Of a DNA stretch of 64,000 nt, positions 9,173 to 17,566 are shown in pieces. Numbering within the stretch: position 1 is the first letter of the stretch; each line of letters begins with the position of its first letter. A model generated the notes under the pieces. The model was not told the DNA's origin, did not search any database, and was given only the letters and a program-made list of their open reading frames with translations. This DNA is from Phenylobacterium aquaticum (GTDB lineage Bacteria > Pseudomonadota > Alphaproteobacteria > Caulobacterales > Caulobacteraceae), in assembly GCF_022695515.1 (NCBI RefSeq), contig NZ_JALDPT010000014.1:1-64000 (forward strand). The letters are read 5' to 3'. Made by a program: the position numbers and the translations under genes.

Positions 9173-10310
9173 GCGGCCCCCGCGGGCGCGAGCGGCGGCG
9201 CGGCGTGACGGCGCAACAGCGACGGCTTGGCCACCTGCTGGCGGAAGATCCCGGCCAGGGCCCAGGCGCAGGCGGCGACGGGGACCACATATTGCAGCAC
9301 ATTGATCCAGGCCGCGTCCTCGCTGCCCGCCTGGATCACGAAGCCCAGGATTCGGACGGCCGGGGCGCCCCGCCGATCGAGGCGATGCGCCGGCCGTAGC
9401 CCAGGCGCGAGAAGCCGCCGCCGATGATGGCCCACAGGGCAAAGGCCATGAAGGTGATGTTGTAGAGCGGGGTCGACAGGCGCGAATGACCCTCGGCCAG
9501 CAGCTTGCAATAGTTCTTCTTCTCCCAGTCCTGGGTCAGGTCGGGGAACAGCAGCTCATGCAGATAGCGGTCCGACGGCTTGTAGTGGACCATCTCGTCG
9601 CCGGTCAGGAACTGCGACAGGTCGAACACATAGTCGTCGAAGGACAGGAAGTTCAGCACGCCGGTCTTGCTGAACTCCTGGTTCGAGCCGCGGTGCATCA
9701 AGAGCACCGGCTTGCCGCCGCGCTTGGCCATCCGGCCCTCGTCGGCGATGTAGGTCGAGGCCCCGCCGTCGCTCTTGGCCTGGTGGATGAACAGGTTGTG
9801 GATCAGTCCGCCGGAATCGATGGTCTGGGCGTAGACGGTCAGGTTCGGCGCGGGCTCTGTGAACTCGCCCTCGCGCACCAGGGTGGCGGCCAGATCGGTG
9901 CGCACCTGGAACAGGATCTCGCGACTGGCCCGCGCGGCCGCCGGCTGGACCCACAGGTTCAGGACGAGCGCGATCACCGTGACCCCCGCGGCCAGCCACA
10001 TGGCCGGCGCGATCACCCGCCAGCGGCTCATGCCGCCGGCGAAACAGACCACGATCTCCTGGTCCACATGCAGCCGGTTCAGCGCCACCAGGGCGGCGAC
10101 CAGCAGCGCGATGGGCAGGATCATGTTGATCAGCTGCGGCATAGCCAGCAGCGTCACTTCCAGGAACACCAGGGCGCTCTGGCGCTGGCTGACGATGATG
10201 TCCAGCTGCGACAGGCTCGTCGACAACAGGGCGACCGCGGCCAGGGCGATCGTGGCGAGCACGGTCGGGCCGAGAAGCTGTCGCAGCAGGTAACGGTCGA
10301 TCAGACGCAT
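9169..10310 (-). CDS. lptF: LPS export ABC transporter permease LptF, interrupted by a one-base frameshift
   Basis: Partner permease of LptG. From the ATG at 10310 (MRLIDRYLLRQLLGPTVLAT) the frame encodes three helices, the periplasmic domain and the fourth helix, then derails after RRIASIGGAPR. The last two helices continue in another frame (AVRILGFVIQAGSEDAAW, VLQYVVPVAACAWALAGI) to a TGA at 9169-9171 that overlaps the lptG ATG. Adding one base in the CGGGGCGCCCCG run near 9361-9369 joins them into a 380-residue protein of normal length. Like lptD it should be essential, so I read this as an assembly deletion. It heads the envelope operon and is divergent from pepA. Confidence 0.9.
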
Positions 10311-10468
10311 GCTGAAGAAAATCGGGATCTCGCCGAGAATTTGGCGCGCCCGGCGGGCGAACCTGCTCTAAACCATGCGTCGCCGCGCCGCACAACCGCC
10401 GCAACGGTCGCGTGGGGTAAGGCCTATGTGGGGCGCAGGCCGCGCCAGGTCCAGGATTTTGAGAGATT

Positions 10469-11932
10469 ATGATGGAGATCGAGTTCGTCGTGGCGGACGC
10501 GCCGCTTCCTGAAAAGGCGGTTCTGGCCATCGTGGTGTTCGAAGGCGAGGCCGCCGGCCTCGAGGGCGGCGCCTATGCCCGCGCGGTCGGCGCGGCCCGG
10601 TTCACCGGCGCCAAGGGCCAGATCCTGGACGTGCTCGCCCCCGAATCCAGCCTCGCCGCCCGCCTGCTGCTGGTCGGCGCGGGCAAGGCCGACGCCTTTG
10701 ACGAAATGGCCGCCGAGACGGCCGCCGCCGCGGCTTACGGTGCGGTGAAGGCTTCCGGCCTCACCACCCTGCGGGTCAAGCTGCCGGCCGCCTCCGCCGC
10801 GCTCAGCGCCCGCGCCGGTCTGGGCGTGCGCCTGGCCGCCTACCGCTTCGACGCCTACCGCACCAAGGAGCCGGCCGAGAAGAAGCCCAGCTTGGTCAAG
10901 GCCCAGATCACCGCCGAGACCCCGGACGTGGCGCTCGACGCCTTCGCCCCGCTCGCCGCCCTGGCCGACGCCGTGACCTTCTCCCGCGACCTAGTCTCCG
11001 AGCCGCCGAACGTCCTCTATCCCGCCGAGTTCGCCCGCCGGGTAAAGGAGCTCGAACGCCTGGGCCTCGAGGTCGAGGTGCTCGGCGAGCCCGAGATGAT
11101 GAAGCTCGGCATGGGCTCGCTACTCGGGGTGGGGCAGGGCTCTGTCCGCGAGAGCCAGCTGGCGGTGATCCGCTGGAACGGCGCCAAGGACAAGGACGCC
11201 CAGCCCATCGCCTTCGTCGGCAAGGGCGTCTGCTTCGACACCGGCGGCATCAGCCTCAAGCCCGCCGACGGCATGGAGCACATGAAGACCGACATGGGCG
11301 GCGCCGCCGCCGTGGCCGGCCTGATGCACGTGCTGGCCGGCCGCAAGGCCAAGGTCAACGCCGTCGGCATCCTGGGCATCGTCGAGAACATGCCCGACGG
11401 CAACGCCCAGCGCCCCGGCGACGTGGTCACCTCCATGTCCGGCCAGACCATCGAGATCATCAACACCGACGCCGAGGGCCGCCTCGTCCTGGCCGACGCC
11501 ATCTGGTACTGCCAGGAGCGCTTCAAGCCCAAGTTCATGGTCGACCTCGCCACCCTGACCGGGGCGATCATCATCGCGCTGGGCGACGACGTGGCCGGCC
11601 TGTTCTCCAACAATGACGAGCTGTCGGAGAACCTCCTCGCCGCCTCCAAGACCGAGGCCGAGCCGCTCTGGCGCATGCCGATGCCCGCCCACTACGACAA
11701 GAACATCGACAGCGTGATCGCCGACATGAAGAACACCGGCGGCCGGCCCGGCGGGTCGATCACCGCGGCCATGTTCATCCAGCGCTTCGTCAACGGCGTG
11801 CCGTGGGCCCATCTCGACATCGCTGGCGCCGCCTGGAAAAAACCGTCTACCGTGCCGACGATTCCCGACGGCGCCACGGGATTCGGCGTCCGGCTGCTCA
11901 ACCGGATGGTGGCGGAGCACTACGAAGAATAG
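10469..11932 (+). CDS. pepA: Leucyl aminopeptidase PepA (M17)
   Basis: A cytosolic hexameric metallopeptidase that removes N-terminal residues from peptides. The 487-residue protein has the M17 N-domain and the catalytic domain with GVCFDTGGISLKPADGMEHM (metal ligands and active-site Lys), TDMGGAAAV and the signature NTDAEGRLVLAD. The second codon but one is also ATG (10472 in MMEIEFV), so the start is uncertain by one codon. It is divergent from lptF across a 158-base gap that must hold both promoters, and the alpha/beta hydrolase gene begins 8 bases after its stop. Confidence 0.95.
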   Translation: MMEIEFVVADAPLPEKAVLAIVVFEGEAAGLEGGAYARAVGAARFTGAKGQILDVLAPESSLAARLLLVGAGKADAFDEMAAETAAAAAYGAVKASGLTTLRVKLPAASAALSARAGLGVRLAAYRFDAYRTKEPAEKKPSLVKAQITAETPDVALDAFAPLAALADAVTFSRDLVSEPPNVLYPAEFARRVKELERLGLEVEVLGEPEMMKLGMGSLLGVGQGSVRESQLAVIRWNGAKDKDAQPIAFVGKGVCFDTGGISLKPADGMEHMKTDMGGAAAVAGLMHVLAGRKAKVNAVGILGIVENMPDGNAQRPGDVVTSMSGQTIEIINTDAEGRLVLADAIWYCQERFKPKFMVDLATLTGAIIIALGDDVAGLFSNNDELSENLLAASKTEAEPLWRMPMPAHYDKNIDSVIADMKNTGGRPGGSITAAMFIQRFVNGVPWAHLDIAGAAWKKPSTVPTIPDGATGFGVRLLNRMVAEHYEE

Positions 11933-11939
11933 AGGCGAG

Positions 11940-12620
11940 ATGCGTCTGATCCTCCTGCACAGCCCGCTGATCGGCCCGTCCGCCTGGCTGGCGGTCGCGG
12001 CCGAGGCGCATGAGCGCGGGTTCGACATCCAGCTTCCGGCCATTCCCGACCTGAGCCTGGTGCCTCAGCCCTACTACCCGGTCATCGGCAAGGGCGTGGC
12101 GCGCCAGATCAACGGCAAGGGGCCGGCGGCTCTGGTGGTCCACTCTAGCGCCGGCGGGCTCGCCCCCTCCGTCGTCGCGGCGGCCGACGGCATGATCGAG
12201 CAGGTGGTCTATGCCGACGCCATATTGCCGCACCCCGGGCGGAGCTGGCTCGACACCACGGGCGATCAGTTCGCCGCCGCCTTGCGCGCCACCGCCACGG
12301 ACGGGCTCGTGCCGCGCTGGGAGGAATGGTTCCCGCCCGACTCCGTCGCCGGCATGATCGACGATCCCACGGCTCGCGCCGTGTTCCGCGACGAGCTGCG
12401 CCCGACGCCGCTCGCCTTCCTGGAGGAGGTCGCCCCCGACCTCGACCTGCCCGACGAGGTCGCCTGGAGCTATCTGCGCTTCAGCCGCGCCTATGAGAAC
12501 GAGGCCGCCCACGCCCGCTCGCTCGGCCGCCCGACCCTGCGGGAGGACCTGAGCCACCTGGCCATGTTCACCCATCCGGAGGAGGTGATGACCGCCATCT
12601 CCAACCTGGTCCGCGGATGA
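11940..12620 (+). CDS. Alpha/beta-hydrolase fold protein
   Basis: A 226-residue cytosolic protein with an alpha/beta-hydrolase outline: an opening strand LILLHSPLIGPSAW, a nucleophile elbow VVHSSAGGL (Ser in H-S-S-A-G, a variant of G-x-S-x-G), and a possible catalytic His near the C terminus in LSHLAMFTHPEEV. The substrate cannot be predicted. It sits between pepA and holC with 8-base spacing upstream and a 4-base overlap downstream, so it is very probably cotranscribed with them. Confidence 0.75.
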   Translation: MRLILLHSPLIGPSAWLAVAAEAHERGFDIQLPAIPDLSLVPQPYYPVIGKGVARQINGKGPAALVVHSSAGGLAPSVVAAADGMIEQVVYADAILPHPGRSWLDTTGDQFAAALRATATDGLVPRWEEWFPPDSVAGMIDDPTARAVFRDELRPTPLAFLEEVAPDLDLPDEVAWSYLRFSRAYENEAAHARSLGRPTLREDLSHLAMFTHPEEVMTAISNLVRG

Positions 12621-13078
12621 CCGCCGCCGCCCCCTGCGAGGTCTGGTTCTACCATCTGGAGCGCACCAGCCTTGACCAGGCCCTGCCGGAGCTCCTGGAG
12701 AAGACGCTGGCCCGGGGCTGGCGCGCCATTGTCCGCGCCGCCGGCAAGGACCGGGTCGAGCACCTCGACGGCTGGCTCTGGGCCTATCGCGACGACAGCT
12801 TCCTGCCCCACGCCCCGGCCGACGAGCCCGGCGCCGCGCGCCAGCCGATCCTGCTGACCGAGGGCCAGGACAATCCCAATTCCGCCGACGCCCTGTTCCT
12901 GGTCGACGGCGCCGAGCCGGGCGACGTCACACCCTTCACCCGCTGCGTGGTGATGTTCGACGGCGCCGACGAGGCCGCGCTCGCCCAGGCGCGCCGCCAG
13001 TGGAGCGTGTTCCGCAAGTCCGGCCTGCCGGTCAGTTACTGGAAACAGCAGGGCCGCGGCTGGGAGAAACAGGCATGA
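12617..13078 (+). CDS. holC: DNA polymerase III subunit chi (HolC)
   Basis: The chi subunit links the clamp loader to single-stranded-DNA-binding protein at the replication fork. The 153-residue product matches the chi pattern: VWFYHLERTSLDQALPELLE, KTLARGWRAIVRA, LDGWLWAYRDDSFLPH and the late ILLTEGQDNPNSADALFLVDG. Gene order pepA-(hydrolase)-holC resembles the pepA-holC pairing known in many proteobacteria. The start overlaps the previous stop by 4 bases and its own stop overlaps the next ATG (ATGA). Confidence 0.93.
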   Translation: MTAAAPCEVWFYHLERTSLDQALPELLEKTLARGWRAIVRAAGKDRVEHLDGWLWAYRDDSFLPHAPADEPGAARQPILLTEGQDNPNSADALFLVDGAEPGDVTPFTRCVVMFDGADEAALAQARRQWSVFRKSGLPVSYWKQQGRGWEKQA

Positions 13079-13416
13079 TCCGTCGCATCGCAGGCTCCGC
13101 CGCGCTCGCCGCCCTGGCGCTCACCCTGGTCAGCTGCGCCAGCAACCCGCCCGCGCCGGCGCCCCAGCCGCAGCCCGCGCCCCAGCCGCAGCCGCCGCCC
13201 CAGAACCCGGCCCCGCAGCCGCACGACATGTGCGGCGCCTATGAAGCCCAGAAGCTGGTCGGCCAGCCGCGCACCGAGATCCCCATCCCGGTCCTGCCGG
13301 CCCTGCAGCGCGTCGCCTGCACCACCTGCCCGGTGACCCAGGACTTCAATCCCCGGCGGCTGAATTTCTTCTACGACGCCGAGACCGGCGTCATCAAAGA
13401 GGTCCGCTGCGGCTAA
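13075..13416 (+). CDS. Lipoprotein with a peptidase inhibitor I78-like domain
   Basis: A 113-residue protein starting at the ATGA overlap with holC. It has a lipoprotein signal (LAALALTLVSC, lipobox VSC), a Pro/Gln linker of repeated PAPQPQP units, and a compact domain with CGAYEAQKLVGQPRTEIPIP and a C-terminal DFNPRRLNFFYDAETGVIKE. That pattern resembles the I78 inhibitor family, which binds serine proteases in the periplasm. Whether this one inhibits anything is unknown. The stop overlaps the convergent stop of the next gene. Confidence 0.75.
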   Translation: MIRRIAGSAALAALALTLVSCASNPPAPAPQPQPAPQPQPPPQNPAPQPHDMCGAYEAQKLVGQPRTEIPIPVLPALQRVACTTCPVTQDFNPRRLNFFYDAETGVIKEVRCG

Positions 13417-14513
13417 TGCTGGGCGGGCGTCAGGGCCGCCACGGCGGCCTCCAGGGCGTCCAGGTCATAGGGCTTTCGCAGCATGGGGAAGTCCGACAGG
13501 TACTGCAGCCGGTCGCTGTATCCCGTGGTCAACAGGATCGACATGGTCGGATAGGCCTCGCGCACCCGCTTGCCGAGCGCCACCCCGCTCAGGCCGCCCG
13601 GCATCATGATGTCGCAGAACAGCAGGTCGAAATCGGGGGCCGCCGCCAGCCGGTCGAGGGCCGCCTGGGCGCTGTGCGCCACCTCGGCCTGGCACCCCAG
13701 ATGCCCGAGCAGCTGGCTGGCCAGCAGGGCCAGGGCCGGATCGTCGTCGACCACCAGCACATGCGGCCCGCCCGGGCGGGGCGCCATCCGCTGCGGCGTC
13801 TCGCCGCCCGCCGTGTAGGCCGGGGCAGGGGGCGCCTCCACCCCGTGCGCCGCCGCGCCCTGGCCCAGCGCCCGCACCGCCTCGACCAGTTCGTCGCCCT
13901 GTCGCGCCGCCCGCAGGATCTGCTCGAACAGCAGGGTCGCGCGTTCCGGCTCGCCGGCGCCGCGCAACCCCAGTTCGGCGCCGGCGATGATGACGCTCAG
14001 CAGGTTGTTGACGTCGTGGGCTAGGTCCCGTGACCGGCGCTCCAGCCCCGTCGCTTCCGGGACCGTCTCGCCCTCGGCCCGTCGCCGCGCCTCCGCCTCC
14101 CGTTGGGCAGTGATGTCGGTCATCACCTGGGCGAACCCGATCCTGCGGCCGGCCGCGTCGGTCACGGCCTCGATCGCCACTCGCACCCAGAAGCTGGTCC
14201 CGTCGCGGCGCATCCGCCAGCCCTCGGCTTCATAGAGCCCGTCGCGGCGTGCAATGCGCAGGGCCTCGGCCGGTAGTCCGGTCTTGCGGTCCTCCGGGGT
14301 GTAGAAGCGCGCGAAGCTCTCCCCCAGGATCTCGGCCGCCTCGTACTGGGTCTGTCGCGCGCCGCCGGCGTTCCAGCCGATCACAATTCCGGCCTCGTCC
14401 AGCATGCAGACCGACCGGTCGCACACGGCGCGGGCGAGTCGGTCGAGCGCCAGGGCCTCAAGCCCCGCGCCGCCAGGCGTCAGTCCGGGGTCATCCATAT
14501 CGGCCCCCGCCAT
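13413..14513 (-). CDS. PAS - DHp (HisKA-like) - receiver protein lacking an ATPase domain
   Basis: 366 residues. Residues about 25-140 form a PAS domain with a PAC end (RIGFAQVMTDITAQREAE). A phosphoacceptor helix follows, with H166 in LAHDVNNLLSVI. The C-terminal 115 residues are a full receiver domain with the acidic pair in VVDDDPALA, phosphoacceptor D301 in FCDIMMPGG and K347 in RKPYD. Only about 80 residues separate the phosphoacceptor helix from the receiver, with no N-, G1- or G2-box, so the kinase ATPase domain is missing. It probably acts as a phosphotransfer or scaffold protein served by another kinase. The frame is continuous, so the absence is not a frameshift effect. Confidence 0.85.
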   Translation of the reverse strand: MAGADMDDPGLTPGGAGLEALALDRLARAVCDRSVCMLDEAGIVIGWNAGGARQTQYEAAEILGESFARFYTPEDRKTGLPAEALRIARRDGLYEAEGWRMRRDGTSFWVRVAIEAVTDAAGRRIGFAQVMTDITAQREAEARRRAEGETVPEATGLERRSRDLAHDVNNLLSVIIAGAELGLRGAGEPERATLLFEQILRAARQGDELVEAVRALGQGAAAHGVEAPPAPAYTAGGETPQRMAPRPGGPHVLVVDDDPALALLASQLLGHLGCQAEVAHSAQAALDRLAAAPDFDLLFCDIMMPGGLSGVALGKRVREAYPTMSILLTTGYSDRLQYLSDFPMLRKPYDLDALEAAVAALTPAQH

Positions 14514-14777
14514 GGCTCCGGCCGTCCTGCGGGATTGTCGTTCGATTGCAGAAATTCATGCGTCCACCCCCGGCCCCGGCGGGCAGGTGAGCGCCTGTGC
14601 GGCGCTCAGTCCGCCGAATCAGCTCGATAGTCGACCATAAGTCTACGCTTTGGGGTTGCCGCTGCGACATCTGCGCGCGCCGGTTAAGTTGCGAGGGGCC
14701 GGACGAACCCGCCAAACGGGCGATTTGACCGCCAGGACCGGGGTGCGCCCCGCGTCGGCGCGGCTCATGATGCGGCC

Positions 14778-15442
14778 ATGGCTTCCGACCTCTTCGCCCA
14801 GGATCTCTTCGCCCCGGAACCCCCGGTCCGCCGCCAGGAGACCCTTGGCCCCGGGGCATGGTGCTGCGCGGCCGGGCCCATGACCTTGCCTCCGAGCTTG
14901 TCGCCGACATCGCCGGGATCGCCGCCGCCGCCCCCTTCCACCATCAGATCACGCCGGGCGGCAAGCCGATGTCGGCGGCCATGACCAATTGCGGGGCCCT
15001 GGGCTGGATCACCGACGCACGGGGCTACCGCTATGCGGGGACCGACCCGCAAACGGGCCGATCCTGGCCTCCCATGCCCACCCTGTTCGAGGGCCTGGCG
15101 CGGGACGCCGCCGCCGAGGCCGGCTTCCCGGACTTCCGGCCGGACGCCTGCCTGGTCAACCGCTATGTCCCGGGCGCCCGCATGAGCCTGCACCAGGACC
15201 GCGACGAGGCCGACTTCACCCAGCCGATCGTCTCGGTCTCGATCGGCTTGCCCGCCATCTTCCTCTGGGGCGGACAGGCCCGCGCCGACCGACCCCGGCG
15301 GGTTCCGCTGCTGCACGGCGATGTTGTGGTCTGGGGCGGCCCCGACCGCCTGGTCTTTCACGGCGTCCATCCGCTGGGTGAGGGGACGCACCCGCTCACC
15401 GGGGCCGTTCGTTACAACCTGACCTTCCGGCGGGCCGGCTGA
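14778..15442 (+). CDS. alkB: DNA oxidative demethylase AlkB, interrupted by a one-base frameshift
   Basis: AlkB uses Fe(II) and 2-oxoglutarate to remove alkyl groups from N1-methyladenine and N3-methylcytosine in DNA. The start (MASDLFAQDLFAPEPP) reads to ETLGPGA. The rest (MVLRGRAHDLASELVADIAG...) is in the next frame from 14858. One extra base in the CCCCGGGGC run near 14850-14858 yields a 221-residue protein, close to E. coli AlkB (216). Catalytic features are intact: TPGGKPMSAAMTNCGALGW, the iron ligands in LHQDRDE and VFHGVHPL, and RYNLTFR. It is divergent from the PAS-receiver gene. Confidence 0.9.
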
Positions 15443-15480
15443 GTGGGGAGAACGGGTGTGGGGAAGTCCGGAAACGCGCC

Positions 15481-15645
15481 CTATTGCGCGGGGGGCGTCA
15501 CCGCATTCACCACGCCGGCCAGGCCGGGCACGTCCGACAGCACCAGCGGCTCCACGGGGTTGGTCTGGGCCGCCGCCAGGCCGGCGCCGCCGGCGGCGAG
15601 GACGAGAGCCAGAGCCAGGGCCCGCTGCGTCTTGGACAATTTCAT
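15481..15645 (-). CDS. Small exported hypothetical protein (54 aa)
   Basis: A short minus-strand frame from an ATG at 15645 begins MKLSKTQRALALALVLAAGG and continues AGLAAAQ, a good signal peptide, leaving about 28 mature residues (NPVEPLVLSDVPGLAGVVNA). Only a weak GGAG lies upstream. It has no recognisable domain. The signal peptide argues for a real gene; the short length and weak ribosome site argue for caution. Confidence 0.5.
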   Translation of the reverse strand: MKLSKTQRALALALVLAAGGAGLAAAQTNPVEPLVLSDVPGLAGVVNAVTPPAQ

Positions 15646-15746
15646 GGGCGGCGCTCCGCTCGTGTCGGTTTTATGAAGGATAGCCGCCAAAACGGCGAAG
15701 GGAAGGCGCGACGAAACGTCTCCGCCCCAATTTAGGGAAACGCACC

Positions 15747-16145
15747 ATGAGCGAGCAGGTTCGGTCCGGGCGCCAGGACGCCATAGACGGGGCCATGGCG
15801 TGCCTCGACGCCTTCATGACCGCCTTCAACGCCCGCGACCTCGCCGCCTGGGAGAAGACCTTCAATTTTCCCAGCGTGCGCCTGGCCTCAGGGACCTTGG
15901 CGATCATTGAGCCAGGCTATCATCAGCTGGGCATGTTTGAGCGCGGCGCGTTCAGTGAGTGGGACCATTCGGCCTGGGAGCGCCGGGCGGTGATCCATGC
16001 GGGCCCCGACAAGGTGCATTTCGACACCCGCTTCAGCCGCTATCGCGCCGACGGCAGCGTGATCGGCGGCTTTGATTCGATCTATGTGGTGACGCTGGAA
16101 AACGGCCACTGGGGCGTGAAGGCCCGGTCAAGCTATGCGCCATGA
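15747..16145 (+). CDS. NTF2-like (SnoaL-type) hypothetical protein
   Basis: A 132-residue cytosolic protein with the outline of the NTF2-like superfamily: a first helix with CLDAFMTAFNARDLAAWEKT, then alternating strands ending in DSIYVVTLENGHWGVKARSS. These cone-shaped folds serve as small enzymes or binding proteins; no active-site residues can be named. It stands alone, followed by a long inverted repeat and a convergent gene. Confidence 0.7.
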   Translation: MSEQVRSGRQDAIDGAMACLDAFMTAFNARDLAAWEKTFNFPSVRLASGTLAIIEPGYHQLGMFERGAFSEWDHSAWERRAVIHAGPDKVHFDTRFSRYRADGSVIGGFDSIYVVTLENGHWGVKARSSYAP

Positions 16146-16185
16146 GCGCGGGGGGCGTCTGGTCTCCCAAGCGCTATTCGCTCCA

Positions 16186-16319
16186 CCGTCATCCCCGGGC
16201 TTGTCCCGGGGCCCCCTCGCGCCGCCACCGGTGAGATGGACGTGACGTGCTGACCTCTCCGTATCCCGCCTCAGCAAAAGCCGAGAGAGGGGTCCCCGGG
16301 ACAAGCCCGGGGATGACGG
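16186..16319. repeat. Inverted repeat of about 32 bp (dispersed palindromic element)
   Basis: The left arm at 16186-16218 (CCGTCATCCCCGGGCTTGTC...) and the right arm at about 16287-16319 are reverse complements with one mismatch, separated by about 70 bases. Each arm contains its own palindrome (CCCCGGG...CCCGGGG). Sequences of this kind are scattered between genes in many alphaproteobacteria. It lies between two convergent genes, so it may also end transcription in both directions, though there is no T-run. Confidence 0.75.
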
Positions 16320-16351
16320 CCGAGGGGAAGCGGCGAGGCGGCCCTTCAGCC

Positions 16352-16660
16352 TCAACGATATTCGTAGTGGCAGTTGCGCTTGGCGTGCTGCTTGGCGATC
16401 TGGTGGCCGGCGACGCCGCCCAGGCCCGCGCCGATCAGGGTGCCGCCCGTCTTGCCGCCGCCCGAGGAGACCGCGTTGCCCACCAGGGCGCCGCCGATCG
16501 CGCCGACGATGGTGCCGGTGTTGCCGGCGTGGCGCGGGTTCTCGCAGACCCAGACGCGATGGGTGACGTGGCGATGACGGGCTTCGGCCGCCGTGGCGGG
16601 CAGCAGGGTCGCGCCGACGGCGAGGAACATGAGGGCGGGGGCGATGATCTTGGCGCGCAT
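16352..16660 (-). CDS. Glycine-zipper (17 kDa antigen-like) envelope protein
   Basis: 102 residues: a signal peptide (MRAKIIAPALMFLAVGATLL, cleavage near ATAAEA), a basic segment with one Cys (RVWVCENPRHAGNTG), and a glycine-zipper stretch IVGAIGGALVGNAVSSGGGK...GGTLIGAGLGGVAGHQIA. This matches the glycine-zipper 2TM domain of outer-membrane-associated proteins. It ends with a Cys-containing tail (KRNCHYEYR). Probably in the cell envelope; no specific role is known. Confidence 0.8.
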   Translation of the reverse strand: MRAKIIAPALMFLAVGATLLPATAAEARHRHVTHRVWVCENPRHAGNTGTIVGAIGGALVGNAVSSGGGKTGGTLIGAGLGGVAGHQIAKQHAKRNCHYEYR

Positions 16661-17025
16661 GGTGTGGCTCCGAATGGGAATGTCAGGCCGACATAACCCC
16701 CAAGCTTCACCAAGGTTCCGCCCGCACCCCAGCCCGGAGCGTCAGCGCCTATCAAGACCCACGAACCTAACGAACCCCACGGACGCCTCAACGGAGGCCC
16801 GCGTGATTAAGCTTGGCTCCGTTCGTGCTTTTCGTGTTTTTCGTGGTCAAAATCCTGGCGGACCCGCCAAGCCTACGGGCCATCAAGACCGGACCACGAA
16901 AAACCCGAAAAGCACGAACAGGCTCCCAGGACCCCTGCGGATCGCCTCCCTTGATCAAGAGGCTCCAGGTTCGTGTGGTTCGTGTGGTTCGTGGACAACT
17001 CTCTACGGCGTCCCCAAGGACGGGA
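16661..17025. other. Non-coding stretch holding nested TTCGTG-rich inverted repeats
   Basis: No credible gene lies in these 365 bases. The outer arms at 16757-16782 (ACGAACC units) and 16968-16994 (three GGTTCGTG units) are partly complementary. The inner arms at 16821-16848 (GTTCGTGCTTTTCGTG...) and 16892-16919 are reverse complements with one mismatch over 28 bases. The whole could fold into a large two-tiered hairpin. It lies between two minus-strand genes. The unit looks like a dispersed repeat, but its family cannot be confirmed here. Confidence 0.7.
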
Positions 17026-17430
17026 TCAGTGCCCGCCGGACAGGGCGATCTTCAGGCCCTTCTTGGCCAGCACGCCCTTGGCGTTGGGCGTGCCCGTGAC
17101 GCGGTAGCCGAAATTGCCGCTGCCGCCGCCATTGTCGATCACATCAAAGGTCACGGCGCCGGACTTGGCCACGCTGACCAGCTTACCCATGATGAAGCCG
17201 CCATTGTCGGGGCGGTCGAACTCGATCCAGCCCTGGGCGTTGGCCGCCGGGATCTGGGAGACCGGCCGGCAGCCATTGATCTGAATGGGCTCGGCGGAGG
17301 GGTCCACCTCCCAGGCCACGGCCTGGAAGCAGGCCGGATCGATCACCGGCTTGGGGGCGGCGCCCGCGCTTCCGGCCTGGACGGCGGTTAGCAGGACGAG
17401 CGCGGCGGCGGCGCGGATACGAAGGGACAT
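17026..17430 (-). CDS. Secreted hypothetical protein (134 aa)
   Basis: A signal peptide (MSLRIRAAAALVLLTAVQAG, cleavage near SAGAA) precedes about 108 residues with two Cys (DPACFQ and INGCRP) that could pair. Then comes a strand-rich region with GWIEFDRPDNGGFIMGKLVS, TFDVIDNGGGSGNFGYRVTG and a basic end. I do not recognise the family. Its downstream side abuts the repeat region at 16661-17025. Confidence 0.7.
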   Translation of the reverse strand: MSLRIRAAAALVLLTAVQAGSAGAAPKPVIDPACFQAVAWEVDPSAEPIQINGCRPVSQIPAANAQGWIEFDRPDNGGFIMGKLVSVAKSGAVTFDVIDNGGGSGNFGYRVTGTPNAKGVLAKKGLKIALSGGH

Positions 17431-17566
17431 GGGCGGCTCCTGGTCTTGAGCGTCAACCAGAAGCGCGGACCATCAGTCCGTCAACGCCCGAACGCCCCGT
17501 TTCGGTGCGCCGGCCAAGGTCCTCCCCCACTGGGTGAGGGAGTGGACGCGGCCGCGCCGCCGGCCC

